A stretch of DNA of 64,000 nt from Mycogone perniciosa (GCA_025331125.1 JAOALB010000153.1:1-64000), one strand, 5' to 3'; shown: positions 21,323 to 34,719, counted from the stretch's first letter. Program-made: numbers and translations. The notes: generated from the letters alone by a model not told the origin.

Positions 21323-21400
21323 TGATACGCATAAAAGAATATCCTTCATATTCCTTCCCTTTTCATCCTCATTCTCTCCTTCTACACCCATTGTGTATTA
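21323..21400 (+). repeat. Right LTR of the miniature element
   Basis: 78 bp, same ends as the left LTR, preceded by the polypurine tract and followed by the second TSD copy ACTTT. Confidence 0.88.
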
Positions 21401-21405
21401 ACTTT

Positions 21406-22046
21406 GATTGGCAGGCTATGTATTAAGTATAAATCCCTGGTCGCTTTAGACTGTTCGACTTAGTGAAATCCTCTTTTGGCTAGAGTGTGCTGAATCCCTG
21501 TCGCTGCCTTTTATAATAAGAGTAACTATTCATTCTGACGGGATTAGCAAAGTGGAACGCCTTTCTTGCATTCTTTAATATTCAAGAAACTACTTTAACC
21601 AGTCCGCCTTTATTGTCGAGTATAAAGCGTTAATCTCTAGAGTGGTAGTATAGCTTTAAGTATATATTAGTGTTTTTCTTAGATATATTATATAATTTAA
21701 TTTATCTTTTAGGATAGTTTTATATGCCTTTAAATACCCCTTAAATAGCAGGCATTATTTATTTGGAATACTTTGACTTTATTTAAGTTACCTTTTTATA
21801 AAGTTTATTTAATAGAGTTTTCTTTATAATAATATCTTTCTGCAATTAAAATAAATAAAATAAAAGGCATTATATTCTTTTACTTTATAGGATAGCTTTT
21901 TAATATTTATATTTACTAGTTAGAAAATTTATATACTTTATTAACATATAAACGTTTTTTAAATAAGTGTTAATAAAATATTATATAGATTTATTTACTT
22001 ATTTTAAAAAGTAATTAATTATTTATTTTTAATATATATAAAATAC
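21406..22046. other. Transition into the AT-rich block
   Basis: The first 250 bp still have mixed composition; from about 21640 the DNA becomes strongly AT-rich with almost no CG or CA steps. No gene or element boundary recognised. It is probably RIP-mutated repeat DNA. Confidence 0.5.
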
Positions 22047-22843
22047 TGTAACGATCTGGGTTGATTCTTAACAGTTAAACCGAGGTTTATAGGGTTTATA
22101 TTAACAGAAAGGTTAAAGATAAATACTAAGCAGGGTAATATAATTACGATTTTATAAAACAGGCAGTTTTAGTAAATGTAATTTATTAACGACTATTTAA
22201 ATAACTATATTAAATACGTAATAAGTTAGTTATATATATATAAAGGAAATCTTTATGCGATTACTGGTATCCCAGTAAGCGTTACTTGTGACGATCCAGG
22301 TTGATTCTCAACAGTCAAACCGAGGTTCGTGGGTTTATGTTGACAGAGAGGTCGGGGATAAATACTGAGCAGGGTAAGTAGTCACGATTCTGTAGAACAG
22401 GCGGTTCTGGTGAATGTAATTTGTTAACGACTGTTTAAGTAACTATACTAAATGAGTGACAAGCCAGTTGTATATATATAAAGGAGAGTTGTGACAATTA
22501 TTAGGGAATATAGCTACGTTCCTGATGATTTGGGGTTCGCGATCACTTACATACATCCCTAATCATCAGTGATTCGGTACATACCCTAGTAATCATGTTC
22601 CTATTGGCCCGTCGTTCCGACATTCCTCCGGACCTGGGCCTTGGCCTGGTCGGGTCGTGACATTACTGTAATTACTGTACTCCGTAATAGTGCAGTAATT
22701 AAGTAAGTAATTATACCTTTTAGTGTAGTAAGCGTTTAAGTAATTACTTTTAGCGCAGTAATTACTTCCTAATAATTAATTAGCGTAACTAATATTCTCC
22801 TATATCCTTATAACCTGGCCTTTAATATAGTCGGGTTATAATA
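22047..22843 (-). repeat. Gypsy LTR variant (3' LTR of element E), interrupted
   Basis: It begins TGTAACGATCTGGG (22047) and ends GGGTTATAATA (22843), the two ends of the gypsy LTR family read on the opposite strand. Removing the solo LTR (22287-22662) and one TSD copy leaves about 416 bp. The first 200 bp match the family closely; the rest, corresponding to U3, is different from the B/C copies. A pyrimidine-rich tract (TTTCCCTTTT) follows, as expected for a polypurine tract on the - strand, so this is the 3' LTR of a - strand element. Confidence 0.7.
22287..22662 (-). mobile_element. Solo gypsy LTR, little mutated
   Basis: 376 bp from TGTGACGATCC to GGTCGTGACA, flanked by the perfect 5-bp duplication TTACT (22282-22286 and 22663-22667). 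Read on the - strand it starts TGTCACGACC, the normal LTR 5' end. It is the best preserved copy in the window: it keeps CG and CA steps that are TG/TA in the 377-bp copies at 25690, 39611, 53378 and 60755. It sits inside an older LTR of the same superfamily. The lack of an internal region with an intact TSD means a full element was lost by LTR-LTR recombination. Confidence 0.88.
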
Positions 22844-23208
22844 TAATATTTCCCTTTTATTAATTTTATCCTTAAAACCTGTTTTTTAATCTTTTCCCTT
22901 TTTTATATATAATATCCTTTTTTTTATTTTTTTTTTATTTAATAATTTACAGCCTATTTATATTAAATTAATTTTCTATTATTATAAACTTATAGATTTA
23001 ATTAATATTAATAGTTTTAATATTATATTTTATTTTTACTTTTTTTATAGCTTAAAATATTATATAAGCAATTACTTTTTAAAATACAGTAAATATATTT
23101 ATATTAATTGTTTATATAATAGTATAAAGGCTATATTAAATTTTTATAAATTTTTTAAAGTCTTTTTTTTAATATTATAGCTAAAACTATTTTTTAATAT
23201 TAAATATT
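22844..23208 (-). mobile_element. Truncated interior of gypsy element E
   Basis: The start resembles the region just inside the 3' LTR of gypsy C (compare CAATATCCCCCTTTTATTAA at 53755 with AATATTTCCCTTTTATTAAT here). It is cut off at 23208 by the left LTR of element A. Extremely AT-rich with long T runs; no readable protein. Confidence 0.5.
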
Positions 23209-25154
23209 TGTTATAACCTAACCCTTTTATAGCTGCATAAAGGGTCTAAGGCAGTATATACCTTGGAAGAACAATAGGACAACTATTTAATTAAGAAGGA
23301 TTACTTGGATTACTATAAACTATAGATTACTTAGATTATAGAATATAAGCCAAGGTAATTTAATATAACTGTAATCTATATATAATCTAAGTATATTTAC
23401 TATATATCTCCTTTATATATAAAACTAGATAAATTATAATTGTTAATATAGTTATTTAAACAGTTATAAATATAATTATTTACTTAAACTACTTATTTTA
23501 TAGAATAATAATTATATTACCCTGCTTAATATTTATCTTTAACCTCTTTATTAATATAAACCCTGCAAATTTTAGTTTAACTGTTAAGACTTAACCCAGA
23601 TTATTATATATTAATAAATTTTATTTAAAAGGCTGTTAAAAATTTTAAGTAATACTATAAGTATATTTACTATAGTATTGTCTTTTAATACTTTACCCTT
23701 TATTCTACCTCTTTAATTAATATAGGATAATAATAGAAATAATAATATAAATAAAAATAAAGATAGAAATAAAGTTAATAAAACGGAATAACTATATATT
23801 TATATAAAGGAAGCCTTTTAATATATAAAAGTTAACTATATAAAATAAAAGTAATACTATGAGTATTTAATTACTAAAAACGCTAGGCTTAATTAAATAA
23901 TTTACTAACAGTAAGTGATTATTATAAACTTATAGAATTAAGTATTACCTACACCTACTTTAAACCTTATACTAAACTGTAAAGGGAATTGACCTTTAAA
24001 GGACTTAAAAGAGTTATTTAAAATACAGCCTTTTAAACCCTTTAATAAAAGTATTATAATACTTTAACTATTTTTTACTCAATTATTTAACTATTTTACC
24101 TACTTTTTAATTAACTTTAATATAAAGATTAATAAAGTCCTTTTAGCTGTTAAATAACTTAAAGGAAATGCCTTAAAGTAGTTTAAATTTATTTAAAAGG
24201 ATTCCTTTAATAATAAAAGTAAAGTAAATAAATAAATATAGTTTATATTCGCTAACTATAATTAATTTAAAGAAAAATTAAAAAGTATTCTTAAAAGTAT
24301 TAATAAAGAATATACTATAGAAAATAAATTTATAAACTTAATTTAAAAAGGAAAATACTTTAATTATACTTTATACTTTAAAAACTATACTTTTAAAGTT
24401 AAATAAAGAAACTTTACCTTTATTAAATGCTTTTATAATAGATTTAAATTAAAAGTTAAAAAAGAAATTTATAAATTCTTTTATAATAAAAATATTATTA
24501 AGTTTATTAAAAAATATATAAATATAAATAATTTACTTTATAAACTTTATTTAAATGTAAAAAAAAAAAAGAATTTAAATAAATTTATAAATATTAAAAA
24601 TATATAAATTAAAGTAAAAAGTAATAAAAATATATTACTAGCTTTAATAATAAAGATTTTAATGAAATAGATTTAAATATTATTTAAAAAGGAAAGGTAA
24701 AGGTTATTTATTATACTTATAATAAGCTAAGATATTCTTTAAAGGATTATAAAGCTTTATAAAAGCTAAAAATTAATAAACTTTAAAAGCTTATATTAAA
24801 ACTTAAATAAAAGGTTAATATAATTTTAAAAGCTATTAATTATATATTATTTAACTACACTATATATAATAATAATAACTGCTTTATTTATAAATTTAAT
24901 AAAGATAAAAGTAAATAATATATAAAATAATTTAAAAAAATATTTATAATAAATTAAAATAAATACTAGTTAAAATTTAAATCTTTAAGTTTTAAAGACT
25001 TTTTTAAAGAAAATAAAGTAAATAAATATTTACTATATTTAAATAGTTTAATAAAATAAAACTTAAACTTTAGCTATATAAAGTTTAATAAAAATAATTA
25101 TAGTTTAAATAAATAAATAGTTACTATAATTAATTATTAATATTTTAATTAAAT
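23209..25154 (+). mobile_element. Gypsy element A, 5' part only
   Basis: The LTR is 23209-23608 (TGTTATAACCTAACC to GATTATTATA, about 400 bp). Its 3' half matches the B/C LTRs, whereas its 5' half (U3) differs. From 23609 the interior runs parallel to the interior of gypsy B from 26067 for about 1.5 kb (shared leader with ATTTAAAAGGCT, then the Gag region), up to a shared TTAATTAAATTACT at about 25154, after which the sequences part. Pol and a 3' LTR are not found downstream, so the copy is truncated. All frames are full of TAA/TAG from RIP. Confidence 0.7.
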
Positions 25155-25689
25155 TACTATTATTAAAGTAAACTTCCCTTTTATACTTATAAATACTTTA
25201 CTTTTTAAATGCTTATTTATTAAAATTTATAACCTTTTAATTAACTATTAAGAAAAATAAACTTTATAATATTCTTTTACCTTTTTTAAGCATTTAAAGA
25301 AAGATAGTAAATACTATTAAACTTTAAGTAAATTAAAGATAATTAAACTTTACTACTACTAAGCAGGCAGTACTTTAATAACTTAAAAAGGAAAGCACTT
25401 TTTTACTTTTAAAATAAAAGGAGACTATAGTCTTTTTATTTACACTTAAAAAACATTATATTAATAATAAATATATTAAAACTAATATCTTTAAATCTAA
25501 TTTTAGCTTTAATATAAAACCTAGCGTTTTTTCTTTTTAAAAAAGACTTAAAAAAGCCTTTTTTCCTCCCTTTAAAGTAAACTAATAAAAGCCTTTACCT
25601 TTATAAATAAAAAGTAATTAAATATAATATTTAAAATCTTTATTTAAATTAAAGAAATTAATTTAATTTAAAACGCTAGGCAGGAAATA
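25155..25689 (+). mobile_element. AT-rich host segment left of gypsy B
   Basis: About 535 bp after the break in gypsy A. It ends in AAATA (25685-25689), one copy of the gypsy B target duplication. In the order restored by undoing the inversion it would join the - strand reading of 52904-53377, so part of it may belong to the same LINE; no protein is readable here, so that is inference. Confidence 0.35.
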
Positions 25690-26066
25690 TATTATAATTT
25701 AACTAGGTTAAGGCTTAAATTTAAAGGAATATTAAAATAATAAGCTAATAGGAATATAATTATTAAAGTATATATTAAATTATTAATAATTAAAGATATA
25801 TATAAATAATTATAAACTTTAAATTATTAAAAATATAGCTATATTCTTTAATAATTATTATAACTCTCTTTTATATATATATAACTAGCTTATTATTTAT
25901 TTAATATAGTTATTTAAATAGTTATTAATAATTATATTTATTAAAATTATTTATTTTATAGAATTATAACTATATTACTTTACTTAATATTTATCTTTAA
26001 CCTTTTTATTAATATAAATCCTATAAACTTTAATTTAACTATTAAAAATTAACTTAAAGTATTATA
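25690..26066 (+). repeat. 5' LTR of gypsy B
   Basis: 377 bp, strongly RIP-mutated (begins TATTATAATTTAACTAGG where better copies have TGTTATAACC). Its right end is followed by the element leader. Confidence 0.85.
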
Positions 26067-29000
26067 TATTAATAACTTTTATTTAAAAGGCTATTAAAAA
26101 TCTTAAGCAATATTGCAAGTATATTTACTACAGTATCCTTTTTTAATAATTTTAATAATCTACCTTTTATTTTACCTCTTCGCTAAAGGTAAAATAATAA
26201 TAGAGATAATAATATGAATAAAAATATAAATAAAGATAAAGTTAATAAAATAAAATAACTATATATTTATATAAAGGAAGCCTTTTTTCGTATATAAAAG
26301 CTAATTATATAAAATAAAAATAATATTATTAATATTTAATTATTAAAAACACTAAACTTTAATAAATAATTTACTAATAATAAGCTATTATTATAAATTT
26401 ATAGAATTAGGCTTTATTTACTTTAAACTTTATACTAAACTATAAAGGGAACTGACCTTTAAAAGATTTAAAAGAGTCGCTTAAAATACAGCCTTTTAAA
26501 CCCTTTAATAAAAGTACTATAATACTTTAACTATTTTTACTTAACTATATAACTATTTTATTTATTTTTTAACTAGCTTTAATATAAAGACTAATAGAGT
26601 CTTTTTAGCTGTTAAATAATTTAAAGGCAATACCTTAAAGTAGTTTAAACCTATTTAAAGGGATTTCTTTAATAATAAAAGTAAAGTTAATAAATAAATA
26701 TAGCTTATATTTATTAGCTATAATTTATTTTAAGAAAAATTAAAGAATATCTTTAATAATATTAATAAAAAATATATTATAAAAAATAAATTTATAAATT
26801 CTATTTAAAAAAGAAAATACTTTAATTATATTATATACTTTAAAAACTATACTTTTAAAGTTAAATAAAGAAACTTTACTTTTATTGAATGCTTTTATAA
26901 TAAATTTAAGCTAAAAGTTAAAAAGGAAGCTTATAAATTCTTTTATAATAAAGGTATTATTAAGTTTATTAAAAAATATATAAATACAGATAATTTACTT
27001 TATAAACTTTATTTAAATATAAAAAAAGGATAATAATAATTTAAATAAGTTTATAAGTATTACAGATATATAAATTAAAGTAAAAAGCAATAAAAATATA
27101 TTGCTAGCTTTAATAATAAAAAACTTAATTAAATAAATTTAAATATTATTTAAAAGGGAAAAGTAAAGGTTATTTATTATAATTATAATAAACTAGGATA
27201 TATCTTAAAGGACTATAAAGCTTTATAAAAGCTAAAAACTAATAAACTTTAAAAGCCTGCGCTAAAATTTAAATAAAAGGTTAATATAATTTTAAAATCT
27301 ACTAATTATATATTATTTAACTAAACTATATACTATAATAAAAGCTGCCTTATTTATAAAACTAGTAAAGATAAAAGCAGATAATACTTAAAATAACTTA
27401 AAAAGATATTTATAATAAATTAAAAGGGATATTAGTTAAAACTTAAGTCTTTAGCTTTTAAAGATATTTTTAAAGAAAATAAAATAAATAAATATTTACT
27501 ACACTTAAATAGTTTAATAGAATAAAACCTAGACTTTAACTATATAAAGTTAAACAGGGATAATAATATCCTAAATAAATAAATAATCGCTATAATTAAC
27601 TATTAATATTTTAATTAAATTACTGCAGATAATAAAAAATAAACTAATAGTAGTAACTTTAATAATAAAAATAAAAATAACCCTTTATAATATAGACTAT
27701 TACTATATAGTGCTATACTTTTAAAACTAGAAAATATATTACCTATAAACAGTAACTTTAAGGGTAAGCTAAATAAATATTACCTAAACTTAATTAAAAG
27801 GGTTATTATAAATATGCAGTAAGACAGGATAAACCTACGCCTATATAAACAGCTTTATACGCAAAATAAAGCTAATAATAAAATAGCTATTAAAACTATC
27901 CCAATTACTTTAACTAGATATAAAAAACCTAGATATTTTTATATATAAAAAGATTATACTATAAATAACCTTACTTATAAAAAGCATTACGCTATATACT
28001 AGGTTATTTATATTATATATAAATATATAATACACTTTTATAAAAAAGTAAAATATAATACATTTTTAATTAGAATCTTATTTTACCCTATAAAATAGGT
28101 ATAGGATTATAATACTTTTAAAGAATAAATTATAACTATATAGTATTAAGACTTTAAGATTATTATTATTAAACTAGATATTAAAACCTTAAAGGAATAT
28201 TATTAATTATAAAAACTTAAAGGATATAAGTTTAAAGGATATTATATTTACTGCTTAAAGAAATTAATAAAGTAGTACTTTTACTATAATAAAAGATTTA
28301 AGTGCAATTAATAATATTATTTAAAGTATAATAGTTTAAAGTATATTATATATAAATAAAACAAGTTAAAGGATTAGTATATTTAATAAGCTAATAATAC
28401 TTTATATTTATTGCTAAACTATATATACTGCTAAAAGGATAAATGCACTATTTATTTACAGGAAAAACTTTAAAAGTAATAAATATAAAAGTATATAAAG
28501 TATAAACCTACCTTAAAAGATAAAGAGATTAATTAGATTATAAAAGAGCTATATTAAAACTAGTTTAACTTTATTACCTATAAAGGAACTGCCTATAATA
28601 AAAGAAAGTGGTATTTACTTTAAAGAACTTTAATTAATTGCAAAATCTGTATAAAAAGAAAAAAATTAAAGAATAATTAATATTACTTATAAAAAGGCTA
28701 TAAAGTAATAATTAATAAATTATATCTTTTAAAATATTAAATAATAAAAGTAATAATAAAGATTTACTATATTTTAAATTAAAAATAATAGTTAAAGGAT
28801 ATTAGCTATATATATTAATAAATAGCAGAGCAATAAGCAATTTTATTGCACTTATAACTATAAATCGCCTATAATTGCCTTAAAAAGAGAAAACTAAACT
28901 ATATTAACTTTATTAAACAGAAAAAAAAGCCTTTATATATAATAATAAATAAATTAAATAAAAGATTAATTATTTTAAACTTAAAATCGCTAAATATAAA

Positions 29001-29699
29001 AAAGTAGTTTTTTATAATATAGCGAATATTAATAAATATAATATTATTTTTAGTTATCTTTAATTAAAATGCAATAACTTTAATATTAACTAAGAGAACA
29101 GCTAGCTTTATTAGTATAATAATAAAGCTTTTTTAACAATTAAAACTATTAGAAAGGCTTTAGCTGCAAGGCAGAAATCCTATATAAATCCCTTAAATAT
29201 ACTAAAAAAAGGAACTAAAAAAGTTACCTTTAATTTAATTATAGAAACAATCTACCTAAAAGTAAAACTTAAATAAAGTAAAGGAAAGGATAAATAAATT
29301 TAAAAAATAATTGCCTTTTTATAAAAAGTATTTAATAATATTAATAAAATATTTAAAATAAAAAGCCTTAAAACAGCAGTATTATTAAAATAGCTATAGA
29401 ATATCCTTAAAAAATACTAGAAATATAATAAACTATTTAAAGAAACACTTAATATAAAGCTACTAGAATATAGTTAATAAAACTATATAATTAAACTTAA
29501 AGATAATATTAATACTACTTTCTATAAAATTTATAACCTAAATAAAAAAAAGCTTAAAAGCCTATATAATTATCTAAATAATATATTAACTAAAAGATAT
29601 ATTTAACCCTCTTTATTAAAAGCAGGCTATTTTATTATATTTATATTAAAAGAAAAGGCAAATTACAGTTAATTATAAATTACTAATACCTTAATAAAG

Positions 29700-30010
29700 C
29701 TACTATTAAAGATAAAACCCTATTACTATTAATTATAGAATTATAGGATAAACTATATAGGAAAAAGTAGTTTATAGCGCTAGATTTTAAAGGCGTTTAT
29801 AACTTTATTTAAATTAAAGAAAGATATAAATAAATAACTGCGTTTCAAACTAAATACAGCTTATTTAAATACTTTATTATACCCTTCAGTTTTATTAACG
29901 CCCCTGTAATATTCTAAAAAATAATTAATAATATATTAAAAGAGTACTTTAATATCTTTATAGTTATTTACTTAAATAATATTTTAATTTTCTTAAATAC
30001 CTTTAAAGAA
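29700..30010 (+). pseudogene. Gypsy B reverse transcriptase core, RIP-inactivated
   Basis: Still legible: a DFKGVYN strand, TAFQTKYSLFKYF, an INAPVIF strand and the catalytic box at 29969-29980. The box reads Y-L-N-N instead of Y-L-D-D because both GAT codons have become AAT, a G-to-A change. Several Trp and Gln codons are TAG/TAA. This is a dead polymerase; the same Y-L-N-N reading occurs in gypsy C on the - strand near 56.79 kb. Confidence 0.8.
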
Positions 30011-31263
30011 TATAAAGTATATATTTATAAAGTATTATAAATACTATAAAATACTAAACTATTTATAAAATTAAAGAAATGTAAATTCTATATATAAAAA
30101 GTTACCTTTTTAAAGTATATTATTACTTTTAAAGAAATTTATATAAATTTATTAAAAGTATTAGCAGTAAAAGACTAGCCTATACCTATAACAGTTAAAA
30201 AAGTTTAAAGCTTTTTAAGACTTATTAACTATTATTAATAATTTATTAAAAACTATAAAAGTATTATATAAACTCTTTATAAACTTACTAAAAAAAATTA
30301 AAAGTTTCTATAGGCATTAAATATATAGAAAGCCTTTAATAAACTTAAATAATTTATTTTAAAAAAACTTATATTTATTATATTTAACTTATTTAAAAAA
30401 ATAAAAGTTGAAATAAATACTTTTAACTTTACTATAAAAGCTTAACTTAGTTAAAAGGATAAAAATAGTAAGCTATATTTTATTATTTTTTATTTTTAAA
30501 TACTATATAGTGCAGAACTAAACTATTTAATATATAATAAAGAATTCCTTACTATTATTCTCGCCTTTAAAAAATAGTAATATTACCTATTAAAAGGAAT
30601 ATATAAAGTTAAAGTATATATTAACTATAAAAATATTATATACTTTGCAACAATATAATAACTCTTTAAAAAATAAATCCGTTATATAAAATACCTTTTA
30701 AAATTCAACTATATTTTAATCTATTAAAAAAGATCTAAGAATAAATAAATAAATGCATTAAGCAGATAAACTAACTATAACTAAAGAAAGATTAAATATA
30801 CTAAGCAGATTTTAAAATAAACCCCTAAAGGATATTATTAATAAATAGCGCTTTAAGCTATATATAAAGTATCTAGTAATAATACTATACTTTAATGCAT
30901 TAAAAAGCATTATATTACTTAAAATAATAATAGATTCCTAAAAAATATAAAGTTTAATAATAAAAGAAGTTAATAGTAAAATAAAAAGATTTAGATTTTA
31001 AATAAACTTTTGAAAAATATAGTTATAAAAGTTTATTAATATTTAGTATATAGATATAAAGGTATTTGCAAGACTTATAAATAAGTTTAAAGGTACTTTA
31101 AGTTTTAAAGGCTTAAAAAGATTATATAAAATATTATTTCTTGCTATATAACTTATAAAACAGTTAAAACCTTAAAATATAAACTATACAGTAAACTTTA
31201 ACTTTTGCTAATATTAAAATAACTATAGGAATTAATTTTATTAAACTTTATTGTTATACTACC

Positions 31264-31425
31264 TGTTACGGCACTAAACCTGCCCTCTAATAACTTATCA
31301 GTATTATATGCGTCCTTACATAATAGCTTGGTCCTATACCTCCGAACCACATTCTTATAGTTTCTTGCCTTATTTAAGGTATAATAAAGATATCACCTTA
31401 ACCTGCTATTCCATATACTATAATA
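31264..31425 (+). repeat. 5' LTR of gypsy II
   Basis: 162 bp. Compared with the 3' LTR it has extra C-to-T changes (for example TATTATATG where the 3' copy has CATCACGTG). Confidence 0.88.
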
Positions 31426-34400
31426 GTTTATGCCTTCCTATAACAACTGCGCTATTACCCCTAGCCCTCGACCCTGCCTAAAAAGAATTAACGAAATCGC
31501 TGACAGCTTAGTTGCAATACTATAAAGAGCCCTATATCTTACAGGAAATTCACTAATCTCTAACTATAGCAAAACCTTAAGCCTAAAAGCCTATATCCCT
31601 GCAGTAAAAAATATACTCTAGCCTAGCTTTTTAACCTATACCCGATTCCCTAGCCTATATTTAATTTAAAAATATTAAAGTAAAAATAAAAAGTATAGAG
31701 GGGGACTTTAATTAAAAAGTAAGGCTTACCAATTACTTCCGCGATTAGCCTTACATCTATACTATCTTAAAAGCTTATAATAATAACTATAACTTAACCC
31801 TATAGCTTTAAGTACTAGAATTTAAGCAGTTCTTTAATATTATTTTTAACTACTTTTAAAATTAAAAGTATAACTTTAATATAGCCTTAAAATAAAAAAA
31901 GGCTAAAAATACTACTATTATTAAAAACTTAAAGCTTATTTAATATAAAGTTTAAAGCTAAAGCAATATAATTAATAAGTTTATTAAAGCTAAAAGTAAT
32001 AATATCTTTAAGCGTTAAACTAATAACTTTAAAGATAAATTTAATACTAAGGATAAAGATATAAAAACCTATTAATAGAAGTATATAAACTAGCGTTCTA
32101 TTATACTGTATAATATTATAATTAATGCTAAGTACTTTAATACCCTTTATAAATATATCCTTTATATTGGTAGCTAACTAGATAGTAATGCCTATAATTT
32201 AATATAAAAGGCATTTAATTATATTATAATAAAAAAGGATAATTATATAATATAAAAATAGGGAAGTAGTAAAACTTTTATTAAATTCCTAGACTTATAG
32301 TATAAAACTTTTAACCTTTCGCGATCCGCTACTTAAAAGTTTAATATTTACTATATAGCAAATAAGCTATTTTAAAACTTTATTACTAAATTCTATAAAC
32401 TAGCAGCTTAAGCTAGTAAAAATAATACTTAAAAGGTTAACGCTTTTCGCCTTAAAGTATTTAAAGAGATAGCTGCTGCCTTTATTAATAAAAGCAATAA
32501 GCCTATAAGTAAAAATAACTAGTTTACTGAAAAAACTTTTAGTTAGAAAGTTTATAATAACTTTAAAGAGCAGGCCTATTACGCTAAACTTAAAGGTAAC
32601 TGCGAGTTTAAGAAGCTAAACAGTAACTATACTCTTTAATAAGCCTTGCCTTAAAATAAGCTAAACCCTTTAAAGCAAAAAGACACAGGCAATCCTATAT
32701 AATTAAATACTATATCCCTTGCTTTATAATATAAAAAATACTAATAACTCTATAACCTATACTACTACTATAGCAGCTAATATATAGTTAATAACTATAT
32801 AGAAAAGCAGAAAACTAATACTATAAAACCTTAAACCTTATAGGGATATAGTAGCAGTTTCTTAGGACGCGGAATATATTAAGGCAATAGCACTATAGCG
32901 CTTTAAGGCAAGGTATATATTTTAAGTTTAAGAAAAGGTATACTAGCATTATAAATTCCTACTCTTTAATTCCTGCAGTACTAGCACTTTTTAGCTTAAA
33001 GAAATAACTTATTATACTATAGAAACCTATTCCTATACTATATTAATAAAACCGGCTTTATTAAAGGATTAGTTACCTCTAGTAATATATTTGCTTATAA
33101 AGATATAACTTTTAATATAGGAAGGCAAGGAAAAGAGTAGCTTCTTAACAATATTACATTAAAAAATATAATAAAATATTAAAATAGCCTATAAATCTAA
33201 TGCCTTTATAGATATAATAAATTATTATTAATAATAAACTATTAATTTTAAATGCTATAAATAGTAAATTACTATTTAGTTATACTATATTATTCCTTAC
33301 GCACTTATTAATAACTATATTAACCTTTATTAATAATAGCTGCTTAATATAAGGCTTTATAAAACTAGTATTTTCTTTAAAAGTCCTCAATCCTAACAAT
33401 ACAATTACTTAAACTAAAAAGCTTTATTTTAACTAATAGTAAAGTAGTAGTATAGTTTACTGACTATATAATTTTAAATATAGGAATAAAGGAATATAGA
33501 GAGCTATATATATTTTTTATTAACCTTTAGATTAAAACCCCTTTATCTTTAAAATACTATAGCTATAGTAATATAATCCTAATATCGACTAGCCTATATT
33601 AACAGTTACCTTTAACTTGCAATACTATTTAATAAATTATTGCCTTTAAACCTATACTGCACTAATAATCCCTAGCCTAATAACTATTCTATATAATATT
33701 AATATTTTAAGTAAACCTTTAAAGTTGATATTTTATACTATTAGTAAAAAATAAAATAATATATTAAAAAGGATAAAAAAAAAGGTTAAAAAGAAAGTTA
33801 AATTTTAAGCTTATATTAAAAGTATATTAAAAGAGATAATGCCTTAATAAGGAGAAAGGGACCTATATATTAACTTTACATTAATATTAAGGCAAAATTA
33901 CTATTATATTTATTAACTTAATAACTGTAAGGGATTAAAGACTAAAGTATAGATAATATTAAATAAGCCTTCAATACTAGTTTTAATAACGCCTATAGCT
34001 AGTAGCTGTTAATATTTATATTAACGCAACCTAGTATAACTCTTTAAGCTAAATATACTAATACTTAATAAGCCTATAGCGGTAGCGCTGTATAAGCGAC
34101 CTAACCTAATAGACATTTCAATGTCCGCTATAATATTATTTATCTAGTTTTATAAAAACCTATCTATTTAGTATATAAAACTAATTTAGGCAGACCTAGC
34201 AGAAGATATATAGGAGTAGGAATATAAAGTATACTGACTATTAGAGCTTAATAAGGATACCTTTATAAATATATTATAAAGATAAGGCAGCTTTACAGCA
34301 GTATAAATACTATTCCTTTAAGCTTTCTATAAATTCCTTGCGCACTGCTATAGCGGAGAGTACCTTTAAGGGATATTAAAGTTTAATATTAATAAGTTTA

Positions 34401-34719
34401 TAAAAGTAAAGCCGGAATTAATAGAAAATAATATTTAAAAGAAACTTTTTAATTAGGTATAAAATAAAATTATTGGCTTCCTTTTATAATTAGCAAATAA
34501 GCTTCCCTTTAAAAGATTATAAAACTATAAAATCGAGCTTTTATTAAAGAAAAAACCACTATATTAAAAGAACTGCTTAATATTACTAAGCAAACTTGAG
34601 GTTATAAGAAAATAGCTAGATAAAAACTTAACTAAAGGATTTATTAGGGAATCTAGAGTAAAATATACTGCCCCCCTACTCTTTACTGTAAAACTTAAAG
34701 GAGGCGTCTGCATTTATTA

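Larger units (their letters stand above)
20259..21400 (+). mobile_element. Miniature LTR retrotransposon (TRIM-like), complete
   Basis: Two 78-bp direct repeats (20259-20336 and 21323-21400) starting TGATA and ending GTGTATTA, with only three mismatches, bound the element. The target sequence ACTTT is repeated exactly on both outer sides (20254-20258 and 21401-21405), which fixes the ends. TGGTAGCAA directly after the left LTR (20339-20347) resembles an initiator-tRNA-Met primer binding site, and AGGGGGGG (21311-21318) just before the right LTR is a polypurine tract. No reverse transcriptase or integrase fits in the 1142 bp, so it must be mobilised in trans. It is not AT-biased, unlike the DNA that follows. 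LTR borders and TSD are seen; non-autonomy is inferred from size. Confidence 0.85.

Noticed and set aside
23209..25689. Idea that gypsy A and gypsy B form one element with the LTR at 23209 as the 5' LTR
   Set aside because: B has its own two 377-bp LTRs and TSD; A repeats the same leader and Gag region, so it is a separate, truncated copy.
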